Shown here in pieces: positions 7,061 to 15,141 of a DNA stretch of 15,188 bases. The stretch's first letter is position 1. The number at the start of each line of letters is the position of its first letter. Under the pieces are notes generated by a model. It had not been told where the DNA came from. It ran no database searches and worked only from the letters and a program-made list of their open reading frames with translations. The stretch lies in NCBI GenBank assembly GCA_015655255.1, contig JAATFJ010000040.1:1-15188 (forward strand), read 5' to 3'. Both the position numbers and the translations under genes were made by a program. Source of the DNA: Actinomycetales bacterium. Its GTDB lineage: Bacteria; Actinomycetota; Actinomycetes; Actinomycetales; Microbacteriaceae.

Positions 7061-8547
7061 ATCACGAGGGTGGTGGGCGCGAAGTCGAGGATCGTGTAGC
7101 GGCCGCAGGAGACGCGCTGCGGCTCTGGCGTTCCCTCCGGCAGCTCCCAGGGCACCGACGCGGAATCCTCGAGGAGGAAGCTCACGTCGCCGACCGCGAA
7201 GTCGGAGCGATTGGTGAGCCACGCGTAGCCGTTCACAAAGTAGTCCACCTGCACGAGCTGCGCGGGATCGGCGAGCTGGAGCTGCGGCAGCCGCACCGTC
7301 CAGAACTGGCCCGCGCCCGTGCGCCCCGAGTCCTCGACCCAGTCCACGACGCACGTGAGATCCGCATCCGGGCGGGAGGCGGCGCCCACCAGCCGTGGAA
7401 CACTCACGCCGCCGCCAACGATGAGGGCGACGCCGAAGATGGCGCCGAGGGTCCGCCGCGTTCCCCCGCGCAGCCGGAGCGGTCGGGCTGCATCGATGAG
7501 CACGAGCAGCGGAGCGAAGGCGAGCGGTTCCAGATAGCGCGCGGCCTCCGTGCCGAGGACGATGGCCCCACCGAGGACGAGCGGCGGCACGGACGCGGCC
7601 GCCGCCGCGACGAATCGCGCCCCGACCGACTCCGCGGAGACCGCCCGGACGACCGCGTACACCCACACCGCGAGCAGGAGCACGACCGCGCTGGCGCCGA
7701 GCGGGGTGTGCAGCCGCGCGAGGAGGAGGCTGCCGTAGCCGGCGGCGGACTCCCGCCAGAGTTCGGGATGCGCATACCCTGCCCCACTATTCGCGATCCA
7801 TGCCGAGAGCGGAATGCGAGCGAGGAAGCCCAGCCCCGTGCCGACGATGAGCACGCCGAGGCCGAGGAGCGCGCGTCTCCGCAGCGTCTCCGACAGCCCC
7901 GCGACGCCGAGGAGCATTGCGAGAGGGACGGTCGCCCATGCCGCATACAGCGGATTGGAGAGCGTTGAGATCGCGGCGACGCCGCCGAGCAGGCCGAGGA
8001 TCACGCGAGGACGGAGGGAACCGTCGAGAAGGCGACGGAGGAGGGCGACGCTGACGACGACCGCGAACACGGTCGCGGAGTAGTACGTCGTCGTGAGCAA
8101 CAGCGAGGCGAGCTCGAGTGCGTCGCGGGAGGGTGAGGTCTCCGTGAGTGCGATGAGGCAGAACGCGCACAGCGCGAGGAGCGATCCCGCCACGGGGGCG
8201 CCGCCAGGCCGCCGGCGCCCCGCGACCGCGCGGAAGGCGCCGTAGAGCAGGACGAGATTCACCACGGCGTTCACCGCGAGGACTCCGTTCGCATCGGTGA
8301 CGAGACGGCTGATGAGCCACAGCGCGGCGAAGAGCACGATCTCCGGGACGAAGAGCACGGGCGACATCGCCCAGTCGATGCCGCGCCCCTCCGTCGCGCT
8401 GCGGACGAACTGCGCCACCACGAGCGCATCGCCGTCGCGGAAGAGGAGATCGGCGCGCGAGGCGGACGCGACCTGCGCCACCGTGATGACGGAGACGAGT
8501 ATCGCCGCGGCCCACCCGGTGAGCTCGTGACTGCCTGCCCTGCGCAC
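7042..8547 (-). CDS. Large polytopic membrane protein of unknown function, 501 aa
   Basis: About 350 residues of hydrophobic helices are followed by a soluble C-terminal domain of roughly 110 residues. After helix 1 (about 9-28) comes RADLLFRDGDAL with Asp37 and Asp39, then RGIDWAMSPVLFVPE (Asp57). Acidic residues in the first outer loop after helix 1 are a feature of GT-C glycosyltransferases, so a cell-envelope glycosyltransferase is possible but unproven. The C-terminal domain holds two cysteines (399 and 481), which may form an extracytoplasmic disulfide, and the stretch GAGQFWTVRLPQ. The start is uncertain: GTG 8547 is chosen because it sits just before helix 1; AAGGGA directly precedes it, and the GAGAGT hexamer six bases upstream is a near match to TANNNT. 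The open frame runs to 8787, but that part is not protein-like and overlaps the mrp promoter. Confidence 0.8.
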   Translation of the reverse strand: MRRAGSHELTGWAAAILVSVITVAQVASASRADLLFRDGDALVVAQFVRSATEGRGIDWAMSPVLFVPEIVLFAALWLISRLVTDANGVLAVNAVVNLVLLYGAFRAVAGRRRPGGAPVAGSLLALCAFCLIALTETSPSRDALELASLLLTTTYYSATVFAVVVSVALLRRLLDGSLRPRVILGLLGGVAAISTLSNPLYAAWATVPLAMLLGVAGLSETLRRRALLGLGVLIVGTGLGFLARIPLSAWIANSGAGYAHPELWRESAAGYGSLLLARLHTPLGASAVVLLLAVWVYAVVRAVSAESVGARFVAAAAASVPPLVLGGAIVLGTEAARYLEPLAFAPLLVLIDAARPLRLRGGTRRTLGAIFGVALIVGGGVSVPRLVGAASRPDADLTCVVDWVEDSGRTGAGQFWTVRLPQLQLADPAQLVQVDYFVNGYAWLTNRSDFAVGDVSFLLEDSASVPWELPEGTPEPQRVSCGRYTILDFAPTTLVIGPARS

Positions 8548-8580
8548 TCCCTTACTCTCGCACGCCGTCGCTGTGACCGG

Positions 8581-8598
8581 CGCACCGGTGCCGGTGCG
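8581..8598. promoter_or_regulatory. Inverted repeat upstream of the mrp operon, candidate operator
   Basis: CGCACCGGTGCCGGTGCG has two 8-base arms that are exact inverted copies around a central TG. It overlaps the position expected for the -35 of the mrp promoter. It could be a repressor site or simply a stable hairpin in DNA between divergent genes; nothing in the window identifies a cognate regulator. Confidence 0.4.
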
Positions 8599-8616
8599 GA
8601 TTCCGGCCGGTAGGAT
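8588..8616 (+). promoter_or_regulatory. Candidate promoter of the mrp operon
   Basis: TAGGAT (8611-8616) is a good actinobacterial -10. The hexamer 17 bases upstream, GTGCCG (8588-8593), matches TTGACA at only three positions. Transcription from about 8623 would give a 45-base leader containing the ribosome site GCGAGGAG before mrpA. Confidence 0.5.
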
Positions 8617-8667
8617 GGAGGAAAAGCCCGCCTGACCTAGTGCCCGACGAGCCGCGAGGAGCCGCTT

Positions 8668-11595
8668 ATGCTGATGCTCCTCGCCGCGTTCCTCCTCGGA
8701 TCGCTCATCCTTCCGTGGCTGGTGCGGTGGAGGGGAGCGCAGACCTTCGCCCTCGCCGCCCTCATTCCCGCGGCGGCATTCGTTCACGCTCTCCTGCAGA
8801 CGCCGCGCGTCCTCGATGGCGATGTCCTCTCGGAGAGCATCGCCTGGATCCCGCAGCTGGGCCTCGACCTCTCCCTGCGTATGGATGTGCTGGGCTGGGT
8901 GCTCACCCTCATCGCCACGGGTGTCGGTGCGCTCGTGCTGCTCTACTGCCGCTGGTACTTCCGCGACGATGCCGCGAGCCTAGGGCAGTTCACCGGCGTG
9001 CTCCTCGGCTTCGCCGGAGCGATGTACGGGCTCGTCCTCACCGACGACATCGTGCTGCTCGTGATGTTCTGGGAGGTCACGAGTATCCTCTCCTACCTTC
9101 TCATCGGCTACTACCGGAAGCGCGCCGCGAGTCGTCGTGCCGCCCTGCAGGCGCTGCTCGTGACGACCCTCGGGGGCCTCGTCATGTTCGTCGGCGTCGT
9201 CCTCCTCGTCGTCGAGACAGGGACGACGAGCATCGCGGAGATCCTGGCCCTCGCCCCGAGCGGCCCGGTCGTCGACGCGGCGATCGTGCTGCTCCTTGTC
9301 GGCGCGCTGAGCAAATCGGCGATCTTCCCCTTCCACTTCTGGCTGCCCGGAGCGATGGCCGCGCCCACCCCCGTGAGCGCCTACCTGCATGCCGCCGCGA
9401 TGGTCAAGGCCGGTATCTACCTCATCGCCCGCTTCGCCCCGATCTTCGCGCTCGCTGCTCCCTGGCGTCCCTTACTCATCTCTCTGGGGGTGTTCACGAT
9501 GCTCCTGGGCGGCGTCCAGGCGCTCCGGGAGACCGACCTCAAGCGCATCCTCGCTTTCGGCACGGTGAGCCAGCTGGGTTTCTTCACCGTGGTCGTGGGC
9601 TTCGGCACGCAGGCGACGGCGCTCGCGGGACTCGCGCTCGTCATCGCCCACGCCCTCTTCAAATCCGCGCTGTTCCTCATCGTCGGTATCATCGACCGCC
9701 AGCTGTCCACGCGCGACATCACCGAGCTCTCCGGGGTGGGGCGGCAGGCCCCCGTCCTCGCGACCGTGGCCTTCCTCTCCGTTGCCTCCATGATGGGTAT
9801 CGCGCCCACCCTCGGCTACGTCGCGAAGGAGTCCGCGCTCACGGCGCTGCTGGAGGAGGCGCAGGCGGGGTCTCCGTGGGGCGTCGTCGCACTCATCGGG
9901 GTCGCCCTCGGTTCCATTCTCACTGCGGCATATGGAACGCGTTTCCTGTGGGGTGCGTTCTCGCGCAAGCGCGATGCGGACGGCGAACGTATTCCGGATA
10001 CGGCATGGCCCGATCCACCCGTCGGTTTCCTCGCCGCGCCGCTCCTCCTCGCGGGCGCGACCCTCGGAACGGGTATCGGTGCCCCTGCCCTCGACGTCGT
10101 ACTGCAGGGCTACGCGCTCACGGCGCGCACTGGCGCCTCCGACGGCCCCGGCCACCTCGCCCTCTGGCACGGCTTCGAGCCCGCTCTCGGCCTCTCGATC
10201 GCCTCGATCATCGCGGGCATCCTGGTCTTCCTCCTCAGCCGACGCAGCGGATGGGACCGCGCGCCGCGCCTGCTCCCCTTCACCGCCTCGGACGCCTACT
10301 ACCTCGTCATGCGCGGGATCGACCGCCTCGCCGTCCTCACGACGAGCCTCACCCAGCGCGGCTCCCTGCCCATCTACGTCGGCACGATCTTCATCGTCTT
10401 CGTCATCGCGGAAGGGACGGCACTTCTCGGCGCGGGACTCGACATGAGCCATCTCGACGGGTGGCATACGGCGGCTCAGCTCGCCGTCGCACCCATCATG
10501 GCGGCCGCCGCGGTCTTCGCCGTGCGCGCCCGCAAGCGCTACACGGGCGTCGTCCTCGTCTCCGTGACGGGGCTCGGCATGATCTTCCTCTTCGCGACGA
10601 GCGGAGCACCCGACCTCGCCCTCACCCAGGTGCTCGTCGAGACCGTGACGATGGTGACCTTCGCGCTCGTGCTGCGACGGCTCCCCTCCCGCATGGGGGA
10701 GCGCAACGCATCCGTGGGGCGCATCCCGCGAGCGATCCTCGGTGTCGGCGTCGGCGCCATGATGGCGCTCGTCGCCGTCGTTGCGACGAGCGCCCGCATC
10801 GCCGAGCCCGTGTCGACGGTCTTCCCCGAGATCGCCTATGAACTCGGACACGGCACGAACGTCGTCAACGTCGCCCTCGTCGACCTCCGCGGCTGGGACA
10901 CGATGGGGGAGCTCTCCGTCCTTGTCCTCGCCGCGACCGGTGTCGCTTCGCTCGTCTTCGTCACCCACCGGGCCGACTACCTCGCGGCGAAGAAGTCGCT
11001 GCCGAAGTCGAGCCGCCGCCGCGTGTTCCGCGCGCCCCTCGTCGAGACCACGCAGGGCATCCGGATCCAGACCGCGGAGAATCGCAGCAGCCCGCGCGCC
11101 TGGCTCGTCGGTGGTCAGCAGATGAAGCCGCGGGATCGCTCGATCCTCCTCGAAGTCATCGTCCGCATTCTCTTCCACACCATCATCGTCATCTCCGTCC
11201 ACCTGCTCTTCGCGGGGCACAACGCCCCCGGCGGCGGTTTCGCGGGAGGTCTCGTTGCGGGCATGGCCCTCGTCATGCGCTACATCGCGGGCGGACGCTG
11301 GGAGCTGGGCGCCGCAGCGCCCACCGATGCGGGACGCCTCCTCGGCGCCGGCCTCATCATCGCCGTAGGCACGGCAGTGCTTCCGCTGTTCTTCGGCGAG
11401 GCACCGCTCACGAGCGTCTTCTGGGAATGGGACATCCCGATCCTCGGCCACGGCGAGTTCGTCACCTCGACCATTTTCGATGTCGGCGTCTACCTCGTCG
11501 TCATCGGGCTCGTCCTCGATGTGCTGCGCAGCCTCGGCGCCGAGGTCGACAAACAGGCTCAGCAGATGCGCGCGCGGGGGGTGGACGTGCCGTGA
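8668..11595 (+). CDS. mrpA: Na+/H+ antiporter subunit MrpA fused to MrpB, 975 aa
   Basis: The largest subunit of the Mrp multi-subunit cation/proton antiporter in the cytoplasmic membrane. Residues about 70-560 are the NuoL-like proton-channel module: Glu136 in MFWEVTSILSYLLIG, Lys216 in SKSAIFPFHFWLP, and Lys247 in AAAMVKAGIYL. An MbhD-like helix region follows (about 605-680, with APDLALTQVLVET), then an MbhE-like part near 741 (RGWDTMGELSVL). From residue 819 the sequence is a full MrpB domain (ILFHTIIVISVHLLFAGHN, PGGGFAGG). Fusion of A and B is known in actinobacteria and explains the length and the lack of a separate mrpB. The start ATG 8668 follows GAGGAG with about seven bases spacing. 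Its stop overlaps the mrpC start (GTGA). Confidence 0.96.
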   Translation: MLMLLAAFLLGSLILPWLVRWRGAQTFALAALIPAAAFVHALLQTPRVLDGDVLSESIAWIPQLGLDLSLRMDVLGWVLTLIATGVGALVLLYCRWYFRDDAASLGQFTGVLLGFAGAMYGLVLTDDIVLLVMFWEVTSILSYLLIGYYRKRAASRRAALQALLVTTLGGLVMFVGVVLLVVETGTTSIAEILALAPSGPVVDAAIVLLLVGALSKSAIFPFHFWLPGAMAAPTPVSAYLHAAAMVKAGIYLIARFAPIFALAAPWRPLLISLGVFTMLLGGVQALRETDLKRILAFGTVSQLGFFTVVVGFGTQATALAGLALVIAHALFKSALFLIVGIIDRQLSTRDITELSGVGRQAPVLATVAFLSVASMMGIAPTLGYVAKESALTALLEEAQAGSPWGVVALIGVALGSILTAAYGTRFLWGAFSRKRDADGERIPDTAWPDPPVGFLAAPLLLAGATLGTGIGAPALDVVLQGYALTARTGASDGPGHLALWHGFEPALGLSIASIIAGILVFLLSRRSGWDRAPRLLPFTASDAYYLVMRGIDRLAVLTTSLTQRGSLPIYVGTIFIVFVIAEGTALLGAGLDMSHLDGWHTAAQLAVAPIMAAAAVFAVRARKRYTGVVLVSVTGLGMIFLFATSGAPDLALTQVLVETVTMVTFALVLRRLPSRMGERNASVGRIPRAILGVGVGAMMALVAVVATSARIAEPVSTVFPEIAYELGHGTNVVNVALVDLRGWDTMGELSVLVLAATGVASLVFVTHRADYLAAKKSLPKSSRRRVFRAPLVETTQGIRIQTAENRSSPRAWLVGGQQMKPRDRSILLEVIVRILFHTIIVISVHLLFAGHNAPGGGFAGGLVAGMALVMRYIAGGRWELGAAAPTDAGRLLGAGLIIAVGTAVLPLFFGEAPLTSVFWEWDIPILGHGEFVTSTIFDVGVYLVVIGLVLDVLRSLGAEVDKQAQQMRARGVDVP

Positions 11596-12146
11596 ACGTC
11601 TCCACCGTCCTCATCGTCGTCATGGCCGTGCTCTTCGCCTCGGGCGTCTACGCGATGCTCGAGCGCAGCCTCACGCGCGTGCTCATCGGCTTCCTCCTCA
11701 TGGGGAACGCGACGAACCTCCTCCTGCTCATCGTCATGGGAGTGCCGGGGGAGGCGCCCTTCTCCGGGGCGGAGGGCGCGGTGAGCGATCCGCTCCCGCA
11801 GGCTCTCACCCTCACGGCCATCGTCATCACCTTCGCCGTCTCCGCCTTCCTCCTTGCCCTCATCTACCGCTCCTGGCAGCTCGGACAGGCTGACACGGTC
11901 GAGGACGACGAGGCCGACATCGCCCTGCGCGAGCGCACGGAGGACGACGAGGATGTCATGGACGACGAGAGCGAGCCGGGCGAGGACGAGGCGACGACCG
12001 ACTTCGTGGGACTCGACACGGCGCCCATCACCGTGCTGCACATGAAGGACCATCCCGCGATCCTCGACGATGCGCCCGTCGACCTGTCCGCGGCGGCGTG
12101 GCGTGCTCGTCAGGATGCCAGCGATGCGGGGGAGGACCGTCCATGA
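11592..12146 (+). CDS. mrpC: Na+/H+ antiporter subunit MrpC with an acidic C-terminal tail
   Basis: A NuoK-like subunit with three helices in the first 97 residues (GFLLMGNATNLLLLIVMG; then QALTLTAIVITFAVSAF, the family signature). The GTG start at 11592 overlaps the mrpA TGA by four bases, implying coupled translation. Typical MrpC proteins are about 110-120 residues; this one has 184. The extra C-terminal part, about residues 98-184, is hydrophilic and very rich in Asp and Glu (for example DDEDVMDDESEPGEDE), predicted to lie in the cytoplasm by analogy with NuoK. The role of the tail is unknown. Overlap with mrpD (ATGA) follows. Confidence 0.95.
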   Translation: MNVSTVLIVVMAVLFASGVYAMLERSLTRVLIGFLLMGNATNLLLLIVMGVPGEAPFSGAEGAVSDPLPQALTLTAIVITFAVSAFLLALIYRSWQLGQADTVEDDEADIALRERTEDDEDVMDDESEPGEDEATTDFVGLDTAPITVLHMKDHPAILDDAPVDLSAAAWRARQDASDAGEDRP

Positions 12147-13696
12147 CCGCCCTCGTCCCCCTCCTCGTCGCCCTGCCGCTCCTCGGGGCCGCGATCACCC
12201 TCGCCTTCGGGCGCAGCCCGAGGCTGCAGGTCGTCGTGACCGTCGCGACGCTCGCGGCGGTCGCCGTCATCGCCGCCGTCCTCCTCGTCGCCGTCGACAA
12301 CGGCTCGCCCCTCGCCGTCTCGGTGGGCGGGTGGCCCGTGCCCTTCGGCATCGTCCTCTACGTGGACCGGCTCGCGGCGCTGCTCGTGCTCGTGTCCAGC
12401 ATCGTGCTCCTCGCCGTTCTGCTCTTCTCCATCGGACAGGGCGTCGCCGACGGCATGGACGAGACGCCCATCTCGATCTTCAACCCCAGCTATCTCATCC
12501 TCGCCGCCGGCATCTTCGACGCCTTCATCGCCGGTGACCTCTTCAACCTCTACGTGGGCTTCGAGATCCTCCTCGTCGCCTCCTACGTGCTCATCACGTT
12601 GGGGAGCACCGAGTCGCGCATCCGCACGGGCGCCGTCTACATCGTCGTCTCGCTCGTCTCCTCGATCCTCTTCCTGTCCGCGATCGCCATGATCTACGGG
12701 GCGCTGGGCACTGTGAACATGGCGCAGATCGCCGAGCGCATGGCGGAGCTCCCGCAGGAGACGCAGCTCGTGCTGCACCTGCTCCTCGTCATCGCCTTCG
12801 GGATCAAGGCCGCTGTCTTCCCGGTGTCCTTCTGGCTGCCGGACTCCTATCCGACGGCGCCCGCGCCCGTCACCGCTGTCTTCGCGGGGCTCCTTACCAA
12901 GGTGGGCGTCTACGCTCTCATCCGCACGGAGACACAGCTCTTCGCCTCGAACAGCATCAATACGATCCTGCTCGTCGTTGCGCTCGCCACGATGATCGTC
13001 GGCATCCTCGGCGCCGTCGCGCAGGCCGAGCTCAAGCGGATCCTGTCCTTCACCCTCGTGAGCCATGTCGGCTACATGATCTTCGGCCCCGCGATCGCGA
13101 CACCCGCGGCGATCGGTGCGACGGTCTACTACATCGTCCACCACATCGTCGTGCAGACGACGCTCTTCCTCGCCGTGGGGCTCATCGAGCGACGCGTGGG
13201 CTCCACGTCGATCCTCCGCGTGAAGGGCCTGCTGAAGATCGCGCCCGTCCTCGCCGTGCTCTACTTCCTCCCCGCGATCAACCTCGGCGGACTTCCGCCG
13301 TTCTCCGGATTCATCGGCAAGTTCGCCCTCTTCGAGGCGGCCGCCTCTGTGGGCACACCCCTCATGATCGTGCTCATCGTCGCGTGGATCGTGACCTCGC
13401 TCCTCACCCTCTACGCGCTCATGCGGGCGTGGAACCTCGCCTTCTGGCGCGAGGAGGAGGACTCCACCGAGACCGAGGCGCGCATCTCCCACCTCTCGGG
13501 GGCGCCGGCCGCCGATGAGCAGCAGGAGCGGCGCCGCATCCCGAAGATCATGATCCTCGCGACGGGGGGTATGGTGGCCGTCACCCTGTCGCTCACCGTG
13601 TTCGCCGGTCCGCTCTACGCGCTGTGCGACCGGATCGGGTCCGCACTGCTCGAACCCGTGACCCTCGTGCAATTGGAAGAGGAGGTGGGCTCATGA
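12143..13696 (+). CDS. mrpD: Na+/H+ antiporter subunit MrpD
   Basis: 517 residues, the second proton-pumping-type (NuoM/N-like) subunit. Seen: Glu141 in YVGFEILLVASYVLI, Lys222 in FGIKAAVFPVSFWLPDSYPT, Lys253 in LLTKVGVYALIR, and LKRILSFTLVSHVGYM further on. These are the conserved charged residues of the antiporter/complex-I channel family that carry protons through the membrane. The ATG at 12143 overlaps the mrpC stop (ATGA) and is preceded by GGGGAGGA (12128-12135). The C-terminal end is a final helix and a short acidic tail (VQLEEEVGS). Together with MrpA it forms the transport core. Confidence 0.97.
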   Translation: MTALVPLLVALPLLGAAITLAFGRSPRLQVVVTVATLAAVAVIAAVLLVAVDNGSPLAVSVGGWPVPFGIVLYVDRLAALLVLVSSIVLLAVLLFSIGQGVADGMDETPISIFNPSYLILAAGIFDAFIAGDLFNLYVGFEILLVASYVLITLGSTESRIRTGAVYIVVSLVSSILFLSAIAMIYGALGTVNMAQIAERMAELPQETQLVLHLLLVIAFGIKAAVFPVSFWLPDSYPTAPAPVTAVFAGLLTKVGVYALIRTETQLFASNSINTILLVVALATMIVGILGAVAQAELKRILSFTLVSHVGYMIFGPAIATPAAIGATVYYIVHHIVVQTTLFLAVGLIERRVGSTSILRVKGLLKIAPVLAVLYFLPAINLGGLPPFSGFIGKFALFEAAASVGTPLMIVLIVAWIVTSLLTLYALMRAWNLAFWREEEDSTETEARISHLSGAPAADEQQERRRIPKIMILATGGMVAVTLSLTVFAGPLYALCDRIGSALLEPVTLVQLEEEVGS

Positions 13697-14409
13697 CCCG
13701 GGACACCCTGCGCGGCCTCGCGATCCAGTTGCCCTTCCTCCTCTGGCTCATCGCGCTGTGGATGATGCTGTTGGCGCAGTTCACCGTGCTGTCCCTCGTC
13801 ACCGGTCTCATCGTGGCGATCGTCGTCACCCGACTCTTCCGGCTGCCCACGGTGGAGCTGTCCGGGCGCATCAACCTCGGCTATCTGCTGCTGTTCGCCG
13901 TACTCTTCCTGGGCGCCGTCGTGCGCGGGGCGCTGAGCGTCGCCGTGCAGGTCTTCGATTTCCGCCGTCCCCCGGGGACGGCCATCGTTGCCGTGCCGCT
14001 GCGCTACGCCGACGACCTCATCATGACCCACGTCTCCGTCGCCTCCTCGCTCATCCCCGGCTCGCTCGTCGTCGAGTCGGACCGCGACCGGCGCATCCTC
14101 TATCTGCACGTCATCGGCGTGCGGAGCAGGAAGGAGGTCGAGCGGCAGCGGCAGGGCGTGCTGCGCTGGGAGCGGCGCATCGTGCGGGCCGTGGGGAGTA
14201 GGGCGCAGCACCGGGCGCTGCGCGACGACGAGCGATCGGGCGAGGGGCCGCGGGCGGGGTCGCGTGCGGATCGGGGTCCGGGCCAAGGCGCGGCGTCGGG
14301 GTCGGGCCGGGGTGCGGCGTCCGGGCCTGGGTCTGGGGCTGGGTCGGGGTCCGGACGGGGAGCGCAGGACGCGCTCCGCGGGGAATCGCGGAAGGGAGGC
14401 GCGCGATGA
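13693..14409 (+). CDS. mrpE: Na+/H+ antiporter subunit MrpE with a Gly/Ser/Arg-rich tail
   Basis: Residues 1-165 match MrpE: N-terminal helices (LPFLLWLIALWMMLL; LGYLLLFAVLFLGAVVRGAL) followed by the cytoplasmic domain with DFRRPPGTAIVAVPLR and the signature TLxxxxxxxSLIPGSLVVES region (here HVSVASSLIPGSLVVES). Typical family length is about 160-170; here it is 238. The extra tail (about 166-238) is low-complexity, made mainly of Gly, Ser, Ala and Arg, with several acidic residues early on, and net basic. It is encoded by G-rich DNA. Start ATG 13693 overlaps the mrpD stop (ATGA) with GGAGGTGG close upstream. Its stop overlaps mrpF. Confidence 0.93.
   Translation: MTRDTLRGLAIQLPFLLWLIALWMMLLAQFTVLSLVTGLIVAIVVTRLFRLPTVELSGRINLGYLLLFAVLFLGAVVRGALSVAVQVFDFRRPPGTAIVAVPLRYADDLIMTHVSVASSLIPGSLVVESDRDRRILYLHVIGVRSRKEVERQRQGVLRWERRIVRAVGSRAQHRALRDDERSGEGPRAGSRADRGPGQGAASGSGRGAASGPGSGAGSGSGRGAQDALRGESRKGGAR
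14298..14349 (+). other. Cluster of G-tracts inside mrpE (potential G-quadruplexes)
   Basis: Eight runs of three or four G lie within 52 bases on the coding strand (starting at 14298, 14304, 14309, 14323, 14329, 14335, 14341 and 14346). Those from 14323 on have 2-3 base loops, an ideal quadruplex pattern for DNA or mRNA. The cluster encodes the low-complexity tail and ends about 57 bases before the mrpF start. Confidence 0.6.
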
Positions 14410-14675
14410 ATCCGCTCCTGCTCATCGTCGGCATCGTCTTCGTCGTCGCGGCCGTGCTTACGGTCATCCGCATCGCCATCGGACCCTCGATCCTCGACCG
14501 CGCGGTCGCCGCGGATGTGCTGCTCACCGAGGTTATGTGCGTGCTGGGTGCGGAGATGGCGATCGACGGGCATACCCGCAACATCCCCATCATGCTCATC
14601 ATCGCCTCGATCGGGGTGTTCGGCTCGATTGCCGTCGCGCGGTACGTCGCGAGAAGGGACAACACGACCTCATGA
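14406..14675 (+). CDS. mrpF: Na+/H+ antiporter subunit MrpF
   Basis: 89 residues, normal for the family, with three hydrophobic helices. After helix 1 comes GPSILDRAVAADVL with Asp31 and Arg32, the family hallmark; a conserved acidic residue here is thought to matter for ion movement. Helix 3 is NIPIMLIIASIGVFGSIAVA. Start ATG 14406 overlaps the mrpE stop (ATGA) after GGGAGGCGCGCG. The gene ends in an ATGA overlap with mrpG. It is an integral part of the Mrp complex near MrpA. Confidence 0.95.
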   Translation: MNPLLLIVGIVFVVAAVLTVIRIAIGPSILDRAVAADVLLTEVMCVLGAEMAIDGHTRNIPIMLIIASIGVFGSIAVARYVARRDNTTS

Positions 14676-15061
14676 ACGTTCTCGGCCTCGTTATCCCCGG
14701 ACTCGTCATCGACGTGCTCGTCTGGGTGCTCGTCTTCCTCGGCGCGCTGCTGTGCCTGTCTGCCGCGGTGGGGCTGCTCCGCTTCCGCGACGTGCCCAGC
14801 CGTCTGCATGCCGCGACGAAGCCCCAGGTGCTGGGACTCGTGCTCATCTGCGCGGCGATCGTCCTCTCCCAGCACACCGTCGAGGGGCTCCTCTTCGGGC
14901 TCGCGCTCGTCGTCCCGGTCGTGCTCCTGCAGTTCGCGACCGCGCCGCTCTCTGCGCACATGATCGGCCGGCAGGCCTATCGCAACGGCACCATCGACCG
15001 TCATCACCTCGTCGTCGACGAACTCGCCGAGTCCCAGCAGACCCCGCCCGCCGCCGGGTAG
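14672..15061 (+). CDS. mrpG: Na+/H+ antiporter subunit MrpG
   Basis: 129 residues, typical for MrpG/MnhG. Seen: hydrophobic helix 1 (LVWVLVFLGALLCLSAAVGL), the signature LRFRDVPSRLHAATKP, which closely matches the family pattern of helix 1 followed by RFPDxxxRLHAATK, then two more helices (LGLVLICAAIVL; GLALVVPVVLLQF) and ATAPLSAHMIGRQAYRNG. Last gene of the operon and last gene in the window. Start ATG 14672 overlaps the mrpF stop. The hydrophilic C-terminal end (from about 105) is short and unremarkable. Confidence 0.96.
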   Translation: MNVLGLVIPGLVIDVLVWVLVFLGALLCLSAAVGLLRFRDVPSRLHAATKPQVLGLVLICAAIVLSQHTVEGLLFGLALVVPVVLLQFATAPLSAHMIGRQAYRNGTIDRHHLVVDELAESQQTPPAAG

Positions 15062-15070
15062 CGTCCGTGC

Positions 15071-15126
15071 GTGCCAGCGTGCCAGCGTGCCAGCGTGCCA
15101 GCGTGCCAGCGTGCCAGCGTGCCAGC
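15071..15126. repeat. Octanucleotide tandem array, 7 copies
   Basis: Seven perfect, head-to-tail copies of GTGCCAGC. The array is flanked by GTGC repeats (CGTGC at 15066-15070 before it; GTGCGTGCGTGC at 15127-15138 after it), suggesting the unit arose from GTGC slippage. It starts ten bases after the mrpG stop. The unit is not self-complementary and there are no spacers. Confidence 0.97.
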
Positions 15127-15141
15127 GTGCGTGCGTGCGCT

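Noticed and set aside
8548..8787. N-terminal extension of the membrane protein
   Set aside because: The 80 added residues are hydrophilic and repetitive in charge, and would overlap the mrp promoter and the mrpA start.
8640..10841. 733-codon plus-strand frame and a 659-codon minus-strand frame (9472-11451) over mrpA
   Set aside because: Both are Arg/His/Pro- or Asp/Glu-rich shadows of the clearly recognised MrpA frame.
15071..15126. CRISPR array
   Set aside because: The repeats are 8 bp, contiguous and without spacers.
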